Origin: Planctomycetia bacterium
GTDB taxonomy: Bacteria > Planctomycetota > Planctomycetia > Pirellulales > UBA1268
DNA: 52,012 nt
Reading direction: 5' to 3'
Assembly (NCBI GenBank): GCA_021414115.1
Contig: JAIOPD010000131.1
Coordinates: 1-52,012 of the forward strand
Shown here: piece after piece, positions 11,827-20,910 of the stretch
Numbering within the stretch: position 1 is the stretch's first letter
Layout of the letters: each line of letters begins with the position of its first letter
The notes under the pieces: generated by a model
Seen by the model: only the letters and a program-made list of their open reading frames with translations
Told to the model about the DNA's origin: nothing
Database searches by the model: none
Program-made: the position numbers and the translations under genes

Positions 11827-12999
11827 TCAGGAACTGGTGAGGTTGTACTTCGTCAGCCACGCTTGGAAATCGGGCAGCGTCATGTACTCGACCACGTTCG
11901 GGTCGAAGAGCCCCGGCTTCACCGGCGACGACGCGTTCGGCACGACCACCCGCAGGCCGGTCGTGTGGATGTCGCCGTCGGGCTGGCCAGTCCGCGGATA
12001 CATCTCCTTGATCACCGCCTCGTCGTTCTCCACCAGCGCCTTGAGGAGCCGTACGGTCCGCACGCCCATCTCGAACGGATTCTGGACGACCATCACGTCG
12101 ATGTTCCCCTTCTCCATCTGTCCGATCGCGAGGTCGGCCGCGTCAAAGGTCGCGACGACGTACTTGTCGCGGGTGCCTGTCTCGGTGACGACGTCGGCAA
12201 TGGCCGGGGCGTTGTAGGCCCAGATGCCCACGAGCGCCGCAAGATCCTTGTGGTTCTGCGTGGCGTTGCGGACGTTGTCACGGGCCCGGGGCAGGTCCAT
12301 CTCGTCGGCCATCCGGTCCCGTTCCACGTAGTTCGCCCCCAGCGTCTCCTTGACGCCATCCATGCGGCTGCGGGCGTTGTCGTTGTCGGTGAAGCCGGCG
12401 AACTGGACATAGCCCCCCTTCTCGATCCCCTTGGCCTCGAGAATCGCCCGCGTGGCGGCGCCGAGCGTCCGCCCGCCGACGACGTTGTCGGTGCCGATGT
12501 AGAAGGGTCTGGCGTCACGAAACGTGCTGCGGTTCACGTCGCCGTCGACGGTGATCACCTTCACGCCCTTGGCTTGGAGCTTCTTCATCTCCTCGACGAT
12601 CGATTGGTTGTCGGCCTGGATCACGCTGATGGCGATTCCGGCGATGTCGTCCTGGGTGGCGTATTGCCGGAGCCGCTCGATCTGTCCCTCGGCCGACGCG
12701 TTGTTCACGTCGCGGGAGACGGTGATGCCCGCCGCGGCGCAGCCGAACCGTTGCTCGCCTTCTTTCAGCCCACTGAGCAGGGCGTCCCAGAACGGGTCGT
12801 CACCATTGGTGATGAAGACGAATCGTTTCGCTGAAGCCGTGCCGCCCACGGCGGTCGATCCGCCGTCTGCGACGGGAGCGGAGGTCGGCTTTCCGGCCGA
12901 ACAGCCGATCGCGAGGCCGACGACGCAGGCCCACGCGGCCACCCAGCCGGGAAGCGAGAGTCGATCAGGGCCGCTCGCCGGATTTGACTCGAGTCGCAT
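11827..12999 (-). CDS. sugar ABC transporter substrate-binding lipoprotein (periplasmic binding protein type 1)
   Basis: The 390-aa binding protein starts MRLESNP and has a signal peptide ending in the lipobox LAIGC with Cys33 as the predicted lipidated residue. The mature part reads RFVFITNGDDPFWDALLSGL, then GIAISVIQADNQSIVEEM and KGVKVITVDGDVNRS. This is the ribose/LacI-type periplasmic fold, where Asp and Trp/Phe residues line the sugar site. The ATG at 12999 was preferred over one at 13050 because it gives a proper signal peptide. It is first gene of the importer operon, with the permease and ATPase following without gaps. Confidence 0.92.
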   Translation of the reverse strand: MRLESNPASGPDRLSLPGWVAAWACVVGLAIGCSAGKPTSAPVADGGSTAVGGTASAKRFVFITNGDDPFWDALLSGLKEGEQRFGCAAAGITVSRDVNNASAEGQIERLRQYATQDDIAGIAISVIQADNQSIVEEMKKLQAKGVKVITVDGDVNRSTFRDARPFYIGTDNVVGGRTLGAATRAILEAKGIEKGGYVQFAGFTDNDNARSRMDGVKETLGANYVERDRMADEMDLPRARDNVRNATQNHKDLAALVGIWAYNAPAIADVVTETGTRDKYVVATFDAADLAIGQMEKGNIDVMVVQNPFEMGVRTVRLLKALVENDEAVIKEMYPRTGQPDGDIHTTGLRVVVPNASSPVKPGLFDPNVVEYMTLPDFQAWLTKYNLTSS

Positions 13000-13063
13000 C
13001 GCTTCACCATCTCCCCGCAGATGTCTGCCGCAAATGTCTTGGATACCCATAGCAGTCTTACTT

Positions 13064-13078
13064 TGTAAACCCGTTTCA
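13064..13078. promoter_or_regulatory. possible LacI-type operator upstream of the sugar importer
   Basis: TGTAAACCCGTTTCA is an imperfect palindrome of the TGTAAAC/GTTTACA type used by LacI-family repressors. It lies 65 nt upstream of the binding-protein start, and a TTGACT (minus strand, 13087-13082) lies next to it, though no good -10 follows. No regulator gene is adjacent. Confidence 0.3.
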
Positions 13079-13083
13079 GGAAG

Positions 13084-13584
13084 TCAATAGCGCAGCCCAT
13101 TTTTCCGCACATGTACCAGCGGTTGCAGGCTGTCGGCAGCGGCCGCGGAGACGACTTCGGCGAGCACGACGACATGGTCGCCATGAGCCGCCCGCGTGAC
13201 CGGCCGGCATTCCATCCAGGCGGCCGCGTCGGCCAACGCCGCCGAGCCGCCTGTCGTGCGGTGCACGGTGAGCCCGTCGAACGCGTTGGCCGCGGGCTTG
13301 CCGAATCGGGCGAGCAGCGACCGCTGCGATTCACCGAGCACGCTCACGACGAAGGGCGTGCCGCGATCAAGCGCGGTGAGGAGATCCCGAGACGCTGCCA
13401 CCGCGATGCTTACCACCGGCGGTGCGAAGCCCGCTTGCATCACCCAGCTTGCGAGCATGCAGCGGTCCGCGTCGCCTTCGCGCCAGGCGACGACGAACAG
13501 TCCGCTGGGGATGCGACCGAGGGCGGCGGCGATCGTCGGGGCCGTTTCCGGCTGTTTGGGCGAGGGAATGTCAGTCTGGGGCAT
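13084..13584 (-). CDS. flavin reductase-like domain protein
   Basis: The 166-aa protein has the flavin-reductase/FMN-binding split-barrel pattern. IPSGLFVVAWREGD opens the domain, MLASWVMQAGFAPPVVSIAV follows (family form T.sw...s..PP.v.i.v), then FVVSVLGESQRSLLARFGKP and a final HGDHVVVLAEVV. Such proteins bind FMN and reduce it with NAD(P)H, or act as diflavin accessory modules. The start gives MPQTDIPSPKQPE and a short Pro-rich leader. It lies upstream of the sugar importer on the same strand but need not be co-regulated with it, since the putative operator and promoter lie at its 3' end. Confidence 0.85.
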   Translation of the reverse strand: MPQTDIPSPKQPETAPTIAAALGRIPSGLFVVAWREGDADRCMLASWVMQAGFAPPVVSIAVAASRDLLTALDRGTPFVVSVLGESQRSLLARFGKPAANAFDGLTVHRTTGGSAALADAAAWMECRPVTRAAHGDHVVVLAEVVSAAAADSLQPLVHVRKNGLRY

Positions 13585-13610
13585 CGGCTTCCTGTGCGTG
13601 GTGGTGGCAG

Positions 13611-13654
13611 ATCGGGAAAACGTGGCAGGAGCGGCGATCCGCCGGCTTCCCGAT
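13611..13654. other. long hairpin between flavin reductase and DUF1207-like genes
   Basis: Outer arms ATCGGGAA and TTCCCGAT (8 bp) enclose an inner CGGCG-atc-CGCCG stem. It sits in the 264-nt divergent gap between the two start codons. There is no T-run, so a simple terminator is unlikely. Its function is unknown. Confidence 0.4.
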
Positions 13655-13848
13655 CCTGCGCCGCTTGCCGCGGCCGGAGCTTTTGTCGAAGCCGATCAAA
13701 GACGCCACTTTCGAAATCACCTCCTCCGTGCCGATCAGTCTGTGGAGGCCGTGACCACGGCGTCTAGAGTGTCGCCGCGGCCGCACGCGGCTGCAAGCCG
13801 TCGCCGTCCGCAGGTCGCGGCCTGCCAGTCATCGATCGAAGCCCGTTC

Positions 13849-15003
13849 ATGCCCACCATGCTCAGCTCCGAGTTGGACCAGCCGTCTCACGAACGCCGTT
13901 CGCGTCGCCCGCTGCCGTCCAGCCTCCGGGGGCTGCGGCTGGCGACGGTCGTGGCCGCGATCGGCGCCTGGGCCGTCGCGCAGGCCCAGGAGGGGCCTCC
14001 CGCCGCCTTGGAAACGCTGCCCCAACCCGGCCTGTCCGCCGATGGCTTCTACGAGTCCGGTGACGCGCCGGTCATCCATGACCTGCCGCCCACCAGGCCC
14101 AGGGGGCCGGTGCTGCTCGACGGCGACTACGATCCTGGTGAATGTTGCCCCGACGTCTGTGCTCCTGCGCATGCGGCGTATCCGGAGTGCTTCGACGACC
14201 TCTGGGCCGCGCGGCCGTGGTCGTGGCAGTTGCTTCCCAACAACCTCATCTACACGAGCTACCTTGCCGGACCGAAGGAATCCCGGATCGGTTCGAGTTG
14301 GTACAAGGATTCCGCACCCGATCCGCTCGATCCGAATGTCAGCAACGGCTGGCTCTGGGACACGACGCTCGGCGGGCGGGCCTCGGTCCTCCGCTACGGA
14401 TCCGACACCATCCTCCATCCCCAGGGCTTCGAGGTGCAGATCGAGGGGGCCGCCTTCGTGCGACTCGATCCGCAGGATGACCGCGATCTCCGTTCCGGCG
14501 ACTACCGGTTCGGCGTGCCCCTCGTCTACGGCGTGGGCCGGTGGCAGACGAAGCTCGCCTACTACCACAACAGCGCGCACCTTGGCGACGAGGCGATGCT
14601 CAAACACCCCGACTTCCCCCGGGTGAACTACGTCCGCGACGTACTCGTCTGGGGCAACTCCTACTATCTCTTCGATTGGATGCGACTCTATGGCGAAGTC
14701 GGCTGGGCCTTCTTCAACGCCGGTGGCTCCCAGCCGTGGGAGTTTCAGTTCGGCACGGAGCTCATCCAGGCCAGGCCGACGGGCGCCCGCGGCGCGCCGT
14801 TCTTCGCCATCAACGGCATGTCCCGGCAGGAACTCGACTGGGGCGGCAACGTCTGTGCCCAGGCCGGCTGGGCCTGGCGGGGACGGCGGAGCGAGAAGCT
14901 CTTTCGGATCGGTTTTGAATACCTCTACGGCTCCGACCCACAGTACCAGTTCGTGTATTACAACCAAAACCGAGCCGGCATCGGCATGTGGTACGACTTC
15001 TGA
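13849..15003 (+). CDS. DUF1207-like secreted/outer-membrane protein
   Basis: This 384-aa protein has a signal-type hydrophobic stretch at about residues 28-47 (LRLATVVAAIGAWAVAQAQ). The mature part is rich in Trp, Tyr and alternating aromatic strands (WSWQLLPNNLIYTSYLAGPK, LFDWMRLYGEVGWAFFN) and ends in NRAGIGMWYDF, a terminal Phe typical of outer-membrane beta-barrels. The pattern from PNNLIYTSYLAGPKESR to the end resembles the DUF1207 family, which is frequent in planctomycetes. Two Cys pairs near residue 100 (GECCPDVC) lie in the linker before the barrel. The function is unknown. It follows a divergent gap with a hairpin and precedes a dispersed-repeat pair. Confidence 0.75.
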   Translation: MPTMLSSELDQPSHERRSRRPLPSSLRGLRLATVVAAIGAWAVAQAQEGPPAALETLPQPGLSADGFYESGDAPVIHDLPPTRPRGPVLLDGDYDPGECCPDVCAPAHAAYPECFDDLWAARPWSWQLLPNNLIYTSYLAGPKESRIGSSWYKDSAPDPLDPNVSNGWLWDTTLGGRASVLRYGSDTILHPQGFEVQIEGAAFVRLDPQDDRDLRSGDYRFGVPLVYGVGRWQTKLAYYHNSAHLGDEAMLKHPDFPRVNYVRDVLVWGNSYYLFDWMRLYGEVGWAFFNAGGSQPWEFQFGTELIQARPTGARGAPFFAINGMSRQELDWGGNVCAQAGWAWRGRRSEKLFRIGFEYLYGSDPQYQFVYYNQNRAGIGMWYDF

Positions 15004-15047
15004 CCGCGGGTGACGCGGAGGTCAGCGTGCCGTGGCGTCGGGTATCC

Positions 15048-15159
15048 GGGAAGCCCGGAGCGCGAGCGACGGGTAAATGGGTAGCCGCCGGTAGCGGTTT
15101 CGCGGAGCGGTTTGGGGTGGAGTGCGTATACCCCGCGCTCGCGCTTGGGGCTTCCCGAG
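15048..15159. repeat. dispersed repeat pair forming a large inverted repeat
   Basis: The core ggaagcccggagcgcgagcg (from about 15049, then acgggta) and its companion ccccgcgctcgcgcttgggg plus cttcccgag (15131-15159) are inverted relative to each other, about 55 bp apart. Transcribed RNA could fold into a long hairpin between the DUF1207-like gene and tsaD. The pair at 24637-24747 has the same geometry. Confidence 0.85.
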
Positions 15160-15222
15160 CGGAGCGTCGGGCGATCTGCCGTCGATGAAAATCTCCTAGA
15201 GATGGGGTGGTATAAATCCATC

Positions 15223-16284
15223 ATGCCGCTGCTTGCCATCGAGACCACCTGCGACGAGACGGCGGCCGCGGTGATCACGCGGAGCCGCGAGGTGCTCTCG
15301 AGCGTCGTCGCCTCTCAGGAGCAGCTTCACGCACGCTGGCGCGGAGTCGTGCCGGAACTGGCCTCGCGGGCGCATGTCGAGCGGATCATTCCCGTGATCG
15401 ACGAGGCGGTGATGCGGGCCGGCGTCGCCACTCGCGACCTCGAGGCCGTCGCCGTGGCCGTCCGCCCCGGGCTCGTCGGATCGTTGCTCGTGGGGCTGTC
15501 GGCCGGAAAGGCGATCGCGGCGGCGCTCCGCATTCCGATCGTCGGCTACGATCACGTCCTCGCTCATCTCTACGCCTGCCGGATTGCCCACGGCGACGTG
15601 TTGACCTATCCGTATGTCGGCCTCGTCGCCAGCGGCGGCCACACGTCGTTGTTCCACGTCCGTGGGCCGCTCGATGCCGAGCGACTCGGCGGCACAATCG
15701 ACGATGCGGCCGGGGAAGCCTTCGACAAGGCCGCCAGTCTGCTCGGCCTCGGCTACCCGGGCGGCCCGGAGATCGAACGCGCTGCCGCGGGAGGCAATGC
15801 CAAGGCCCATCGTCTGCCGCGGCCACTGGCAAACGACCGCGAGCGGCTCGACATGAGTTTCAGCGGACTGAAGACGGCGCTGCGCTATCTGGTCAGGCCA
15901 CCCGGGGCTTCCGCCGACGTGCCGCCACCGCAGGGGCAAAAGCTCGCCGACCTCGCGGCATCGTTCCAGCAGGCGGTCGTCGACTCGATCCTCGCGAAGG
16001 TGGAACTCGCCGTGGAACGCACGGGATGCCGAGGGGTGATCGTGGGGGGCGGTGTCGCCGCCAACACCCTCCTGCGGGAATCGCTGGAGGCGCTCGGCCG
16101 CCGACGACGACTGCAGGTGCTCATTCCTCCCCGCTCGCTCTGCACCGACAACGCGGCGATGGGGGCGATCGCCTGGGAGCGGCTGGAACGTGGCGAGGAC
16201 GACGGCTTCGATCTCGACGTCAGGCCGGGCACCGACCGTGCCGCCGCCAACCGGCGGCCAGACGTCAGAAGCCCGACGAGTTGA
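15223..16284 (+). CDS. tsaD: tRNA N6-adenosine threonylcarbamoyltransferase
   Basis: The 353-aa TsaD transfers threonylcarbamoyl to A37 of ANN-decoding tRNAs. It starts MPLLAIETTCDETAAAVI. The motif VPELASRAHVERI and the metal-binding HVLAHLYA (His-x3-His) are present, as are VASGGHTSL, DDAAGEAFDKAASLL, GGGVAANTLLRE and CTDNAAMGA, the full ASKHA set. Length is normal. The ATG at 15223 follows a dispersed repeat, and the open frame upstream of it is repeat sequence. The 3' end overlaps dnaB (convergent) by 20 nt. Confidence 0.96.
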   Translation: MPLLAIETTCDETAAAVITRSREVLSSVVASQEQLHARWRGVVPELASRAHVERIIPVIDEAVMRAGVATRDLEAVAVAVRPGLVGSLLVGLSAGKAIAAALRIPIVGYDHVLAHLYACRIAHGDVLTYPYVGLVASGGHTSLFHVRGPLDAERLGGTIDDAAGEAFDKAASLLGLGYPGGPEIERAAAGGNAKAHRLPRPLANDRERLDMSFSGLKTALRYLVRPPGASADVPPPQGQKLADLAASFQQAVVDSILAKVELAVERTGCRGVIVGGGVAANTLLRESLEALGRRRRLQVLIPPRSLCTDNAAMGAIAWERLERGEDDGFDLDVRPGTDRAAANRRPDVRSPTS

Positions 16285-17728
16285 ACTGCTCGAACTCGTC
16301 GTAGGGACGATGTTCGAGGTTGACGAACCGCGTGAAGTCGTGCTGCCAGAGGAGCTTCACGTCGCCGATGGGGCCGTTTCGCTGCTTGGCGATGATGATT
16401 TCCGCCTGGCCGCGAACCCGCTCCCGGTCTTCGTCGTTGGTCTGGTAATACTCCTCACGGTGCACGAACATCACGAGGTCGGCATCCTGCTCGATGGCCC
16501 CCGACTCGCGGAGGTGATTGAGCCTTGGCCGGTTGTCGCGGGAGGCTTCGGCCTGGCGGTTGAGCTGGGCGAGGCAGAGCACGGGGATGTCGAGTTCACG
16601 CGACATTCCCTTCAGACGGCGTGCGATTCGCGCCACCTGCTCCTGTCGCGGATCGCGGGGATTGTCGGGCTCGATGAGCTGCAGGTAATCGATCACGATC
16701 AGTGCCAGACCCTGCTTTCGCTTGAGCCGGCGGGCGACGGCGGCGATCTCCGTGAGCGTGCGGCTCGGGGTGTCGTCGATATACAGCGGCGAGGTGCCGA
16801 TTTCAGACGATTTCTGCACCAGCCGGCGGCGATCTTCCTGGGAGATCGTGCCGTTGCGGAGCCGGTGACCGTTGACCTGGGCCGACGAGCAGAGCAGACG
16901 GTCGGCGAGTTCGAGGCTGGCCATTTCGAGGCTCACGAACAGCGCCGGCTGCTTGAGGTTGATCGCCACGTGCTCCGCGATGTTCATCGCAAAGGCGGTC
17001 TTTCCCATGCTGGGCCGGGCCGCCAGGATCACAAGTTCGGAGTTGTGCAGGCCCCCGCAGAGCGCGTCGAGGTCGGAGAAGCCGGTCTCCACGCCGCCGA
17101 TCGTGTGCTCCTGCTTCATGCGTGCGTCCATGCGCACCATGACCTCCTCGAGCACTGTCTGGATCGGCTGGGCTTCCGCCGAGCTTCGCCGCTCGAGAAT
17201 CGCGAAGATCTTCTCTTCGGCCCGGGACAGGAGCTGTCGTGGTTCGTCCGATGCGTCGTAGGCGTCGCGGAGGATGTCGGTGCCGGCGTCGATCAACGAC
17301 CGCAGCAGGGCCTTGTCACGGACGATCGTGGCGTAGTGCGTGGCATGGGCCGCGTGGGGCACCGCCTGCACGACGTCCGCCAGGGTCGCCGCACCGCCGA
17401 TTCTGTCGAAATCGCCCTGCGTGCGCAGCCGCTCCACCACGATCGTGGCGTCGATCCGCTTGCCCGAGTCGTGCAGATCGAGCAGGTGCCGGTAGAGCAG
17501 TTGATGGGATTCGTCGGAAAAATCCTCGGGTCGCAGCACGAGCGCGACGTCGTCGCAGACGTCGGGCTTCAGCAGGATGCTGCCGAGCACGGCCTTCTCG
17601 GCATCGACGTTGGCGGGCCGCTCACGGGTGTCGAGGAGCATGGTCGTGGACGGGGCGTCATGCTCGCGTCGCGGTCGGCGACGCTCGCGCGCCCCGGCAT
17701 CACGGCCTCCGTCACGGGATACAGCCAT
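16265..17728 (-). CDS. dnaB: replicative DNA helicase
   Basis: The 487-aa hexameric helicase unwinds DNA at the replication fork. The N-terminal domain begins ANVDAEKAVLGSILLKPD, preceded by a basic Arg-rich leader of about 35 residues longer than usual. The RecA-like domain has Walker A ARPSMGKTAFAMN, FVSLEMASLELADRLL, Walker B LIVIDYLQLI and the closing motif LRESGAIEQDADLVMFVHR. The C-terminus ends FEQFNSSGF. There is no intein. It is last in the rplY-pth-rpsF-ssb-rplI-dnaB run, 77 nt after rplI. A shorter start at the internal ATG before LLDTRERP would remove the leader. Confidence 0.97.
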   Translation of the reverse strand: MAVSRDGGRDAGARERRRPRREHDAPSTTMLLDTRERPANVDAEKAVLGSILLKPDVCDDVALVLRPEDFSDESHQLLYRHLLDLHDSGKRIDATIVVERLRTQGDFDRIGGAATLADVVQAVPHAAHATHYATIVRDKALLRSLIDAGTDILRDAYDASDEPRQLLSRAEEKIFAILERRSSAEAQPIQTVLEEVMVRMDARMKQEHTIGGVETGFSDLDALCGGLHNSELVILAARPSMGKTAFAMNIAEHVAINLKQPALFVSLEMASLELADRLLCSSAQVNGHRLRNGTISQEDRRRLVQKSSEIGTSPLYIDDTPSRTLTEIAAVARRLKRKQGLALIVIDYLQLIEPDNPRDPRQEQVARIARRLKGMSRELDIPVLCLAQLNRQAEASRDNRPRLNHLRESGAIEQDADLVMFVHREEYYQTNDEDRERVRGQAEIIIAKQRNGPIGDVKLLWQHDFTRFVNLEHRPYDEFEQFNSSGF

Positions 17729-17805
17729 CGTCGAGCCTCCGTGCCCAGCAAGCCCACGTCACCAACCACCCGCGAGCGAGGCCGGATCGGCCCGCCGCGT
17801 CGCCT

Positions 17806-18339
17806 CTACTTCGCGCCGGCTTCGCTGCTGCTCGGCACGACCCACACCTTGAGGTCGCCTTCGACCTCCGGGGCGAGTTTGACCTTCACGGTGTAGAGGC
17901 CGACCTCCTTGAGGGGCCCCTGCAGGATGACCTGCTCGGCCGAGACCATCAGATCCTGCTGCTTGAGCGACCGCGAAATCTCGGCGGCACCGACGGAGCC
18001 ATAGAGATGGCCCTCATCGTTGGCGTTGGCTTCGATCGTGACACTGGTGCGGATCAGTTCCTGCAGCACGCTTCGCAGGCCGGCGAGACGCTCCCGGGCG
18101 ATCTCCTCCAGCTTGGCGCGGTGCTTCTCCACCATCCGCTTGTGATGCTCGGTGGCGACGGTCGCGAGCCCCTGCGGCAGAAGATAGTTATAGGCATAAC
18201 CCCGCCTCACCTCGATGACCTCGCCCTGCTTGCCGAGGTGCTCGACATTGTGAACGAGGAGCAACTCGATGCCTCCCCGCTTGCCCTTGGGCAGGCGGCG
18301 GCCGGTCGCTTCGATGAGAGGGGCATCTTTCGTGGGCAT
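17806..18339 (-). CDS. rplI: 50S ribosomal protein bL9
   Basis: The 177-aa protein binds 23S rRNA in the large subunit. The L9 signature GEVIEVRRGYAYNYLLPQGL is present, followed by the long connecting helix and a C-terminal domain that includes LYGSVGAAEISRSL. The family is usually about 148 aa. The extra length here is an N-terminal extension of about 24 residues (MPTKDAPLIEATGRRLPKGK) before the IELLLVHNVEHLG strand, plus a short tail. It lies between ssb and dnaB. Confidence 0.95.
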   Translation of the reverse strand: MPTKDAPLIEATGRRLPKGKRGGIELLLVHNVEHLGKQGEVIEVRRGYAYNYLLPQGLATVATEHHKRMVEKHRAKLEEIARERLAGLRSVLQELIRTSVTIEANANDEGHLYGSVGAAEISRSLKQQDLMVSAEQVILQGPLKEVGLYTVKVKLAPEVEGDLKVWVVPSSSEAGAK

Positions 18340-18446
18340 GATTCAACTCCTGCTGCGGTCAGAGATTATTGGTTGCGATTATGGGAGGCGATTGTGGGAA
18401 GTTTGTGAACGATGACTCGCGCACGGGTCGGTGAGCGTCTGGTGGT

Positions 18447-18944
18447 TCAGAACGGAATATCGTCGTCGGCACCGACGCCTGAGGGGCCTGATGGAACCTG
18501 GGGAGCATCATAATCACCCTCGGGCTGGCCGTAGTCATCGCCGCCCTGAGGGGCCGCCCCGCGCCCGCCGCCGGTACGGGCCTTGGAAGGCCGGCCCTCG
18601 CCACGGGGACCATCCCCCTTGGACCCCAAAAGCTGCATCCGCTCGCCGACCACGCGGAGCTTCGAGTTCTTCTTGCCGTCCTTCTCCCAGGTGTCGAGTT
18701 TGAGTCGGCCTTCGATGAGCAGCGGCGATCCCTTGGTGACGTATTCGCCCGCTACTTCGGCCGTGCGACCCCACAGGGTGACGTCGACGAACGTCGTTTC
18801 CTCCACCCATTCGCCCGAGGGCGTTTTGCGGCGGTCGTTGACCGCCAGCCCGATATCGGTCACGGCCGTGCCGTTGGCGATGTAGCGGAGTTCCGGATCC
18901 CGGGTCACGTTGCCGAGCAGCACCACTCTGTTGAAACTGGCCAT
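18447..18944 (-). CDS. ssb: single-stranded DNA-binding protein
   Basis: The 165-aa SSB starts [20 protein letters not shown], with the OB-fold continuing through [19 protein letters not shown] and [15 protein letters not shown]. The tail is Gly/Arg-rich and ends DDDIPF, the acidic tip that recruits partner proteins. The ATG at 18944 is chosen by the conserved start; longer in-frame reading is intergenic. The typical neighbour rpsR is missing between this gene and rplI. Confidence 0.97.
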   Translation of the reverse strand: MASFNRVVLLGNVTRDPELRYIANGTAVTDIGLAVNDRRKTPSGEWVEETTFVDVTLWGRTAEVAGEYVTKGSPLLIEGRLKLDTWEKDGKKNSKLRVVGERMQLLGSKGDGPRGEGRPSKARTGGGRGAAPQGGDDYGQPEGDYDAPQVPSGPSGVGADDDIPF

Positions 18945-19059
18945 GGTTTTATCTCCTACCTGACTGCTGAACGCCTGTACAACTCCGAGCAGGATAGCCC
19001 CCCCGGTCGAAGGTTGCAAGCGGTCTGGCGAACGTCACTCCCGGATGCATTCCGGAACG

Positions 19060-19464
19060 TTATTCCGTGGGTACGGTGGCCGCGGCGGTTGAGGGCGTCG
19101 TCGGTGCCGGGGTGCGGCGGGGCGTCGCCTCGCCGGCGAGGGCATGCTGCACCAGGGCGTCGGCGATCCGATCGTCGATCTTCAGGACGAGTTTGCGAAC
19201 GATCTCGTCGGTGATCTCGCACTGCCGTTCGAACGCGATCAGATTGCCGCCGGGAACCGTGAAGTATGTCAGCCAGTAGATGCCCTTCTTGTGGCCCTTG
19301 ATCGGGTAGGCGAGTTTGCGCTCGTCCCACAGCCGCGCGGCGAGCACGGTACCGCCGTGCTGGGTGATCAGGTCCGCAATCTGTTGGGCCGCGGCGCCCG
19401 GATCACGGGCGAACTTCGTCGGGTCCAGAATAAACATGCCTTCGTACACCGCCATGACCGTCAT
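19060..19464 (-). CDS. rpsF: 30S ribosomal protein bS6
   Basis: The 134-aa S6 begins MTVMAVYEGMFILDPTKFA; the second Met (three codons in) is an equally possible start. Core segments are QHGGTVLAARLWDERKLAY, IKGHKKGIYWLTYF and DDRIADALVQH. The last 25 residues are a Thr/Pro/Ala tail (TPRRTPAPTTPSTAAA). It sits first in the rpsF-ssb-rplI block, 56 nt downstream of pth. A small CGGAA/TTCCG hairpin overlaps its stop codon. Confidence 0.94.
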   Translation of the reverse strand: MTVMAVYEGMFILDPTKFARDPGAAAQQIADLITQHGGTVLAARLWDERKLAYPIKGHKKGIYWLTYFTVPGGNLIAFERQCEITDEIVRKLVLKIDDRIADALVQHALAGEATPRRTPAPTTPSTAAATVPTE

Positions 19465-19520
19465 GCTCCTCTCAAGCGTCTCGTTTCGATGTCCAGTTTC
19501 ATCGAACGCCGGACCGGCGT

Positions 19521-20087
19521 TCAGTTGTATTTGTTCATGGCCGCCTGGATACCCAGCGCCACCCATTCCTCTGCGGCGTCTGCCGCCCGTTCCAACACCA
19601 CTCCGACCCGATCCCGATCCGTCTTCGGAAACTTGCCGAGAACGAAGTCGGCCGACTTCCAACCTGCGGGCACCGGTCCGATCCCGAGCCGCAGTCGCGG
19701 AATCGTCGTCGTCCCAAGCCGGGTCAGCACGTCGGCCAGCCCGTTTTGTCCACCGGCCGATCCCGCCGGGCGAAGCCGGATGGTGTCGAGCGGCAGGTTG
19801 AAGTCGTCGCAAACCACGATCATGTCAGAATCCGGGATCTTGTAGAAGTCCCTGGCCGCTAACACGGCGGAACCGCTGAGATTCATCCAAGTGAGGGGCC
19901 AGAGCAGGAGAACGGGGGTGCCTCGAATGGTCGCCTGGGCCGTTTCGGCCTGGAACCGCGGGCGTCTCGTCGGCGAGCCAGCCCGCTTCGCGAGCACTTC
20001 GAGCACATCGAAGCCGACATTGTGACGTGTGTCTTGGTAGACATGCCCGGGATTACCCAGCCCGACGAGGAGTTTCACGGTCGCCAC
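19521..20087 (-). CDS. pth: peptidyl-tRNA hydrolase
   Basis: The 188-aa enzyme recycles peptidyl-tRNA released from ribosomes. The N-terminal motif LVGLGNPGHVYQDTRHNVGF contains the catalytic His22. WPLTWMNLSGSAV and VVCDDFNLPLDTIRL carry the other active-site Asn and Asp, followed by GSAGGQNGL. Length is standard. It lies between rplY and rpsF in the same direction, the usual context. Confidence 0.96.
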   Translation of the reverse strand: MATVKLLVGLGNPGHVYQDTRHNVGFDVLEVLAKRAGSPTRRPRFQAETAQATIRGTPVLLLWPLTWMNLSGSAVLAARDFYKIPDSDMIVVCDDFNLPLDTIRLRPAGSAGGQNGLADVLTRLGTTTIPRLRLGIGPVPAGWKSADFVLGKFPKTDRDRVGVVLERAADAAEEWVALGIQAAMNKYN

Positions 20088-20168
20088 TCGGATTCCAGTT
20101 GCGGATTCCAGCGGCGGATTCCCAGAACTCGGACATCTCGCTCGGTGGCCACGTCACCCCCGGTCAGG

Positions 20169-20804
20169 TCACTCCTTGCCCGCTTCGGACTCTCCTTCCT
20201 CCCCAGCCTTGCGGCCGATGATCTCGGGCTCGGCGACGGCGCCCGCGGCTGCCTCCTCACCCTTCTTGATGGGCAGAGTGCAGCTCACGACCGTCTCGTC
20301 GGCTTCATCCACGGCCTTGGCGCCGTGAACGAGCTCCAGATCCTTGACCTTGATCGCATGGCCGAGTTCGAGGTGGCCGACGTTGACGTGGACCAGTTCC
20401 GGAACATGGTCGGCGGTGCACTCGAGTTCGATTTCATGGAGAACGACGTTCACCACGCCGCCAGCCCGCTGGCCGGGGCATTCGCCCTTGAGGTGGACCG
20501 GCACCTTGACGCGAATGCGGTCGGACGCACTGACGCGGAGAAAATCGACGTGGAGCGGTTCGACGCCGTAGGTGTCCCACTGGAGCTCCCGGACGAGGGC
20601 GGCTGTCTTCACCGCGCCGGTCAGGTTGACCACGCGACTGCCGTGACGCACCGCCGCCGTGATGGCTTCCCGCGTGGCGGCCAGGTCGACGCACTTCTCG
20701 CCGTGACCATAGAGGACGGCGGGCACGAGGCCTTCCCGGCGGAGCCGGCGGCTCTCGCGGGAACCAGTGCCTTTGCGGAGGGTGACTTCGAAAGTGTCGC
20801 TCAT
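20169..20804 (-). CDS. rplY: 50S ribosomal protein bL25 (CTC form)
   Basis: The 211-aa protein is the long, two-domain form of L25 that binds 5S rRNA. The start MSDTFEVTLRKGTGSRESRR matches the family, as do REGLVPAVLYGHGE and QWDTYGVEPLHVDFLRV in the first domain. The second domain follows (VPVHLKGECPGQRAGGVVN, LHEIELECTADHVPE). The tail is acidic. An ATG start at 20804 follows a TTTTTTC-rich leader. It precedes pth with an 81-nt gap. Confidence 0.95.
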   Translation of the reverse strand: MSDTFEVTLRKGTGSRESRRLRREGLVPAVLYGHGEKCVDLAATREAITAAVRHGSRVVNLTGAVKTAALVRELQWDTYGVEPLHVDFLRVSASDRIRVKVPVHLKGECPGQRAGGVVNVVLHEIELECTADHVPELVHVNVGHLELGHAIKVKDLELVHGAKAVDEADETVVSCTLPIKKGEEAAAGAVAEPEIIGRKAGEEGESEAGKE

Positions 20805-20910
20805 GAAAAAAACCTGATGGGGTCGGCGGGCGAAGCCCACAAGTGTGCCATCTGCCGCCGCTTCCGCAAGCCGGGCCGTTTCCGGCCGCAAACGCATGCG
20901 GGGTGCGGTC

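Noticed and set aside
18945-19059. Possible ribosomal-protein autoregulatory leader between rpsF and ssb
   Set aside because: Only a short 5-bp stem at the rpsF stop is seen; it does not match a known S6:S18 site.
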